The translations under genes were made by a program, and so were the position numbers. From positions 3,058,602 to 3,122,601 of the forward strand of contig CM035312.1 in assembly GCA_002900995.3 (NCBI GenBank): 64,000 nt of DNA. The letters are read 5' to 3'. Below the pieces are notes generated by a model. The model was not told the DNA's origin. It saw only the letters and a list, made by a program, of their open reading frames with translations, and ran no database searches. This DNA comes from Ganoderma boninense. Lineage: Eukaryota > Basidiomycota > Agaricomycetes > Polyporales > Polyporaceae. This document shows positions 58,952-64,000 of this stretch, piece after piece. The number at the start of each line of letters is the position of its first letter. Positions within the stretch are counted from its first letter, which is position 1.

Positions 58952-59059
58952 CCTGACTGTCGAGCCCTGCTCCGCTCTCGCTGCACAAGTGCTCGTCGAC
59001 GCCCTTGCTCGTCTCGTAAGCCTCCTCCCTGATCTTACTCGACAGCCAGTCGTAACATT

Positions 59060-59070
59060 AGGTCGAAACT
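59060..59070 (+). promoter_or_regulatory. Primer-binding site, self-priming type
   Basis: AGGTCGAAACT, two bases after the LTR end. It does not start TGG as tRNA-primed sites do, and it pairs perfectly with 58873-58883. Confidence 0.7.
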
Positions 59071-59089
59071 TCTACACGAGCACCGGCGT

Positions 59090-60310
59090 ACTCCACCCAC
59101 CAGCACCTGCACCTCGAGATCCAAGCCGACCCCCAGCTCGCCAAGCCGCCCTCATCGCATCCAGGAACCCCTCATCCCGCCCTGCCTCACGCCCTACCTC
59201 ACAACCCCAGAGTCGTGTCCAAAGTCGAATCCCCAGTCCTGCACGATCGACAGGGTCTCCCATCCTCGACAAGACTCTCGAACTCGTCACAGAGCATCTG
59301 GGACAACGACGAACCTCGACCCCCGCAACCCCCATTGCTTCAACTTCTAAACTCCCAAAGACAGAGAAAAAGCCGGAAGTAAAAGAGGAACCCAAGCAAG
59401 AGACCATCAGCCTCAACACTCCACAACCCTCAACCTCTTCATCAGCTGCACCCAGTCGAGCGTCCACACCCGCCATGACTACCCCTGCCCCCGCTCCACC
59501 GTTCGACACCTCCAAGCTCCTCTCCCAATCGCCCCACGTGACTACGATGGAAAGTCCCCCCAGGATGGCCTCCGCTTCGTATCTGCAGCCCAGATCTACT
59601 TCAACACCCTCACAACGGTGGCTGTCGGCACACCAACTGATGTGGTATGGATGACCATCCTCAGTAGGCTCACGGAAGGAGCAGCAGCCTGGGCTGGCCC
59701 CCACATTGTGACGCTCGCAGGTGGAACTAGTCCTTGGGCGAACTACGGCGCATTCAGCACAGCCTTCAAGGACCACTTCTGCGCAGCCGACGACAAGGAG
59801 GCTGCCATCGCTGAACTGGTCAAGCTCTGCAAGGCATACCGCAAGGTCGGCACAGTCCAGGAGTATACGGCGCAGTTCAATGCAGCTGCAGCGCGGACCG
59901 GCTTCGGCGACGAGGACAAACGCGAACGCTACCGCTCTGGCCTGCCTCCCAGGCTTCGGGATGTCCTCGCCACCAGTGCTCACGACGTCTCGGACCTCAC
60001 CAAAATCCAGAAGGTGGCGCTGTCGCTCGACCAGGCCCTCGTCACCAGAGAGGAAGAACGGCCGAAGTCGTTTGGATGGAAGAAGAAGGGGGAGAAAGCG
60101 GCTGCTACTGGGAAGAAGCCGTTCCCAGGAAACTGCTACATCTGTGGCCAGCCCGGACATCGTAAGTATGACTGCCCGCGGTTGAAGAGTCAGCAAGCTG
60201 CTTCCTCGTCCACTACGACTACGGAAGTGGCGGCTCTCCAGGCCCAGGTCAAGGCGATGGAGGAGAAACTTGCGGCCTTTTCGGCTGCTGAGAAGAAGGA
60301 GGGTTTCTGA
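59090..60310 (+). CDS. Gag polyprotein of chromovirus-type retrotransposon (frame break inside)
   Basis: The N-terminal part (59090 to about 59540) is Ser/Pro/Arg-rich (SRPASRPTSQPQSRVQSRIP) and in one frame, with its first ATG at 59475. The capsid-like part from about 59540 (GLRFVSAAQIYFN, then GAAAWAGPHI, FKDHFC and VQEYTAQFN) is in another, so a small indel lies near 59535-59550. The nucleocapsid has one CCHC knuckle, CYICGQPGHRKYDC, at 60133-60174, then a short coiled coil. The frame ends in TGA at 60308-60310, within the frameshift site. Gag packages the element RNA in virus-like particles in the cytoplasm. Confidence 0.8.
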
Positions 60311-60345
60311 TTAGAGCCGCACTGGACGCTGCGCGTGCCGGCTCT
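60301..60345 (+). promoter_or_regulatory. Programmed -1 frameshift signal between gag and pol
   Basis: The heptamer GGGTTTC (60301-60307) fits the X XXY YYZ rule in the gag frame and is followed at once by the gag stop TGA. After 5 bases a hairpin starts: AGAGCCG (60313-60319) pairs with CGGCTCT (60339-60345), extended by CAC/GTG with one bulged C; the loop is 12 nt. A -1 slip enters the frame that leads to protease. Confidence 0.75.
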
Positions 60346-60730
60346 TGTAGTAATAGTCGATTTTCTGTACTGAGTTCCGCGTTTGTATATGAGGTAAATC
60401 ACAGTGGCCAACACTTTCATATACCGGTACGGTTAATCGGCAAGCAGCGACATAAGGACATAGTAGCAATGGTAGATAGTGGAGCTACTACTAAGTTTTT
60501 ACATAGACGGTTCGTAGAGAAGAACCAGGTTACGACGAGGAAGTTGGCAAGGCCGATTCCTCTGTACAACATAGACGGTACTGAGAACCGTGATGGGACG
60601 ATCACGGAGGTCGCCGTGTTGGATATGGCGATCGGAGACCACCGAGAGAAGGTGGTGTTTGTGGTGACAGACATAGGAGAAGAGGGATGTGATCATTGGC
60701 CTGGACTGGCTGCGCGAGCACAACCCTGAA
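60307..60730 (+). CDS. Retrotransposon protease region (5' part of pol), interrupted by a one-base shift
   Basis: In the -1 frame relative to gag the sequence is open from the slip site. It contains the aspartic protease motif MVDSGATTKFLHRRFV at about 60469-60516. The expected second motif, IIGLDWLREHNP, follows about 55 residues later, but in the next frame. One extra G in GAGGGAT (60682-60688) explains the shift; as it stands this frame ends at 60729. The protease would cleave the Gag-Pol polyprotein. Confidence 0.8.
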
Positions 60731-63700
60731 GTAGATTGGGAACGTGGCTCGCTGCGCCTATCGAGATGTCCAGAGGCATGTCCGGCTCATCGGAAGGCAT
60801 CCAAACCTGTTGAGACCAAAGCGCGTGATACGGAGGTACGGCTTACGGCGCGCAATGGTTCTCGGCGGGTGCGGAAGGCAAAGATGATGGGAAGGATATG
60901 CACGGCCGTAATGGTCGAGGAGGAGGAGGAAGATAGGCCTCCACCACCAGGTTTTCTGCCGGAATGGGATGGCACTGAGGAGTCTCTTCTCAATGCACTG
61001 GAAGATGGACGACGACTTCGAGGTACCCCTAAGATCTTTGTGTCGGCGAGCTACACGTACTCTCAACAGCTCGCTGAACAAGAGTACCAGAAGAAGGAAG
61101 TCCGTCCCGTCGAAGAGATTGTACCTCCCCAGTACCACGAGTATCTGCGTGTGTTCTCGAAAGAGGCGTCCGAACGTCTGCCCGAGCACGGACCCTATGA
61201 CCACGCTATAGAACTCGTACCAGATGCTAGGATGTTCCATTCCAAGGTGTACCCCCTGTCTCCCAGCGAGCAGGTCGAGCTTGACAAGTTCCTTAGTGAG
61301 AACTTGGCCAAAGGTTATATTCAAGAGTCGAAGTCACCGATGTCATCACCGTTCTTCTTCGTTAAAAAGAAGGACGGCAGCCTACGTCCTGTACAGGACT
61401 ACCGGCGATTGAACGACATCACCATTAAGAACCGATACCCGCTGCCGCTGGTGTCGGACTTGATGGATCGACTCAAGAGGGCCAAGTACTTTACAAAGCT
61501 TGACATCCGTTGGGGGTACAACAATGTGCGGATTAAGACCGGTGATGAATGGAAGGCTGCCTTTGTTACCAATCGCGGACTGTTCGAACCGAACGTGATG
61601 TACTTCGGACTGGCTAACTCGCCCAGTACATTCTCTGCGCTCATGAACGACATCTTCAAGGACCTCATCATACTCGGCAAAATCACTATCTACCTCGACG
61701 ACATCCTCATATTCACCAACGACATCGAGGAACACCGCACATTGGTGCGTGAGGTCCTGAAGCGTCTGGCGGAGCACGACCTGTTCTGCAAGCCAGAGAA
61801 GTGCGAATTCGAACAGCCGAAGGTTGAGTACCTAGGTGTGCTCGTCTCGGAGAACCGTGTGGAGATGGACCCAGTGAAGGTCAGGGGTATCGCAGAATGG
61901 CCTGTCCCTCAGAATGCCTCAGATGTACGGAAGTTCCGCGGTTTCGCGAATTTCTACAGGCGGTTCATTAAGGACTTCAGCGCAGTATGCAAACCCCTTG
62001 ACCGTCTCACGGGTAATGCTCCCTGGCAATGGGGTGCCGAAGAGCAGTCAGCATTCGATGAGCTCAAACGTCGTTTCACTGAAAGCCCTGTCCTGAGCAT
62101 GTATGACCCAGACCGCAAAACCCGCATTGAAGTCGATGCATCCGGGTATGCTACCGGTGCGGTTCTGTCTCAGGAGGGGGAGGACGGCAAATGGCACCCT
62201 GTGGCTTTCCACTCTGAGTCAATGAGCGATGCGGAACGCAACTATGAGATCTATGACAAGGAGATGCTCGCTATCATCCGTGCCCTGCAGGCCTGGCGCC
62301 ACTACCTCGAGGGTCTTCCCAGTGTGTTCGAGATCCAGTCGGACCACAAGAACCTCGAGTACTGGAAGGCCGCACAAAACCTCACACGCAGGCAGGCACG
62401 TTGGGCTCTCTATCTGTCGCGGTTCGACTTTGTCATTGCACACAAGCCAGGCACCTCCAACGGTAGGGCAGATGCGCTGTCACGCAGGCCTGATCACCAG
62501 AAGGACGACGCCAATGACAACCTGAACCGAGTCATGTTGCAACCCGATCGCTTCCGAGTACTGGCAGCCAAGAGAGGGCACATGTCAGTGGTACCAGAGA
62601 AGGCACTGCTCCGCCGCATTCGAGAATGTGGAGAGCGTGAGCAGGAGGTCGCAGAGGCACTCAGCAAGCTCGATAAGCTAGGGCCAGCACGTCTACAGAA
62701 CGATTTGGTGGACTGGAACACAGAACAAGGCCTGCTGCTCTACCGCGGCCGAGTTTATGTCCCCAAAGACGACGTGCTTCGAGCAGAGATAGTGCGCATT
62801 CACCACGACCTCCCGCCTGCTGGACACCCTGGCCAGGCAAAGACGGTGGAGTTGGTTACACGGAACTACTGGTGGCCGGGCATGGCAAAGTTTATTAAGG
62901 ATTACGTTGAGACCTGCGACACTTGTCGCCGTGGCAAGACTTCACATGCGAAGCCACATGGTCCCCTTCAACCCAACGAGATCCCGGACGGCCCAGGCCA
63001 AGTAGTTACCTGTGACTTCATCACTGGACTGCCGGAGGTGGACGGATACAACGCGCTCCAGCTTATTGCTGATCGGCATGGAAAGATGATTCACCTTATT
63101 CCATGCACTGAGGAGATCGACACGGAAGGGACTGCAGACAACTTCATTAGAGAATGGTTCCGTCTACATGGACTCCCGCGAAAGATCATCTCTGATCGGG
63201 GGCCCCAGTTCTCTAGCAAGCTCTTCCGTGCAATCCTTAAAGGCCTCGACATAGAAAGCGCGTTGTCCACAGCCTACCACCCGCAGACGGATGGACAGTC
63301 GGAGCGATGGAACCAGGAGATAGAGGCGTACCTACGGATGTACTGCTCAAGGCGCCGCGACGATTGGGTCAAGTGGCTACCAACAGCAGAGTACTGCTTT
63401 AACTCGCGCGTACATTCATCCACAGGGTACTCGCCGTTTTACCTCATGTACGGCTATGAACCTCAGTTCCACGTTCCGATGCTATCCACCACAGTGCCTA
63501 CGGCGGATGAACGAAGAGAGGAGTTGCGGCAGGCAAGGGAGGATGCGACCTCAGCCTTAACCCTGGCAGCAGAGCGGATGAAGGAGTACTACGATCGCTA
63601 TGTCTCCGCTGCTCCAGAGTTCAAGGAGGGTCAGAAGGTGTGGCTCGACACGAGGAACTTCCGTGTCCCAGGAGTCTCTCGGAAGCTGGTGGACCGGTAC

Positions 63701-64000
63701 GCTGGCCCGTACCCTGTCAAGCGCAAGGTGGGCAACTTGGCTTACGAGCTCAAGCTCCCCAAAGACATGGGGCTCCACCCGGTGTTCCATGTGACACTCC
63801 TACACCCGCATAAAGAAAGCCAACTTCCCGGTCGGCATCCCCCTGAACCTGCAGCTCTTGAAGTGGAAGGAGAGGAAGAGTACGAAGTAGAGGAAGTGTT
63901 AGAGTCGCGTCGGTATGGGCGATGGAAGAAACTGCAGTATCTGGTTCACTGGAAGGGCTGGGGCCCTGAACACGATAGCTGGGAAGACGTGTCGGATCTA
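60686..64000 (+). CDS. Pol polyprotein: end of protease, RT, RNase H, integrase, chromodomain (partial)
   Basis: This frame is open to the window edge. Reverse transcriptase shows GYIQESKSPMSSPFFFVKKK, LDIRWGYNNVRIK and the catalytic YLDDILIF at about 61691. RNase H starts near IEVDASGYATGAVLSQ and includes EIYDKEMLAI and QSDHKNLEYW. The integrase has an HHCC zinc-binding head (with CDTCRRGK) and a DDE core with VTCDFITGLPE, IISDRGPQF and TAYHPQTDGQSERWNQE. The C-terminal QYLVHWKGWGPEHDSWE is a chromodomain, which directs chromoviruses to heterochromatin. No stop occurs in 3.3 kb. The TKLDIRWGYNN form shows W where most relatives have R or A. Confidence 0.93.

Larger units (their letters stand above)
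58650..59057 (+). mobile_element. 5' long terminal repeat of a Ty3/gypsy element (left edge uncertain)
   Basis: Its right edge is set by TAACA (59053-59057), just before the primer-binding site. It contains a TATA box, an inferred transcript start and a candidate leader intron. The left edge could not be fixed, because the 3' LTR is outside the window; several TGT starts between 58649 and 58745 are possible. Confidence 0.6.
58650..64000 (+). mobile_element. Ty3/gypsy chromovirus, 5' 5.35 kb of the element
   Basis: LTR, self-priming site, gag, -1 frameshift signal, and pol in the order PR-RT-RH-IN-chromodomain define a Ty3/gypsy chromovirus. The 3' end and 3' LTR lie beyond 64000. It abuts the truncated end of element C at about 58610. 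Confidence 0.9.

Noticed and set aside
59072..60196. 374-residue frame on the minus strand
   Set aside because: Antisense to gag, which has a CCHC knuckle and domain order on the plus strand.
1..64000. CRISPR arrays, operons with ribosome-binding sites, rRNA genes
   Set aside because: None seen; gene structure is eukaryotic with spliceosomal introns.

Overview
This window looks like nuclear DNA from a mushroom-forming basidiomycete (Agaricomycetes). The evidence is: genes split by many 45-70 nt introns with GTRNGT donors and CTNA-type branch sites; Plavaka-type transposases with DUF6532 partner genes; a small family of secreted double-psi beta-barrel proteins; and a chromodomain Ty3/gypsy element. 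A finer placement is not supported from the sequence alone. All gene models were spliced by hand and checked by reading-frame arithmetic and family motifs; none was tested against RNA.

The left half (1-40.5 kb) is mostly single-copy host DNA. In order it holds: the 5' end of a secreted amidase (-), a Ser/Thr kinase (+), a Cdc4-type essential myosin light chain (-), a 3.1 kb stretch with no convincing gene, a glutathione transferase (-), gamma-tubulin complex component 2 (-), mitochondrial ribosomal protein uS4m (+), an uncharacterised acidic-tailed protein (-), and the first copy (+) of an unrecognised 200-residue family. Then come three paralogous secreted RlpA-like proteins (-,-,+), a DHA1-type MFS transporter (-), the nucleoporin NDC1 (-), a GH95 alpha-L-fucosidase (+) and the second copy of the unrecognised family (+). 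The kinase, light chain, GCP2, uS4m and NDC1 are housekeeping functions (cytokinesis, microtubule nucleation, mitochondrial translation, nuclear pore). The GH95, RlpA-like, amidase, GST and MFS genes fit an outward-facing saprotrophic lifestyle. Two housekeeping genes carry introns of 1.2-1.5 kb, far above the local norm. The one in GCP2 contains a terminal-inverted-repeat element with a smaller foldback inside it.

The right half (41-64 kb) is a nest of repeats. It starts with two truncated copies of the GH95 3' end and a shared flanking block. Next are a partial transposon (DUF6532 gene plus Plavaka transposase), a 100-N assembly gap, and the C-terminal part of an older Plavaka transposase. 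That last gene is cut in two by a complete 7.66 kb Plavaka element with perfect 31-bp terminal inverted repeats. The window ends in a Ty3/gypsy chromovirus whose 3' LTR lies outside. This retroelement shows an 11-nt self-primer/primer-binding-site match and a textbook -1 frameshift site followed by a hairpin.

Several genes (one RlpA-like copy, the MFS transporter, GH95 twice, the retroelement gag and protease, perhaps the GST) are broken by small frame errors, mostly of one nucleotide. Together with the N gap this raises the possibility of residual assembly indels as well as true decay.
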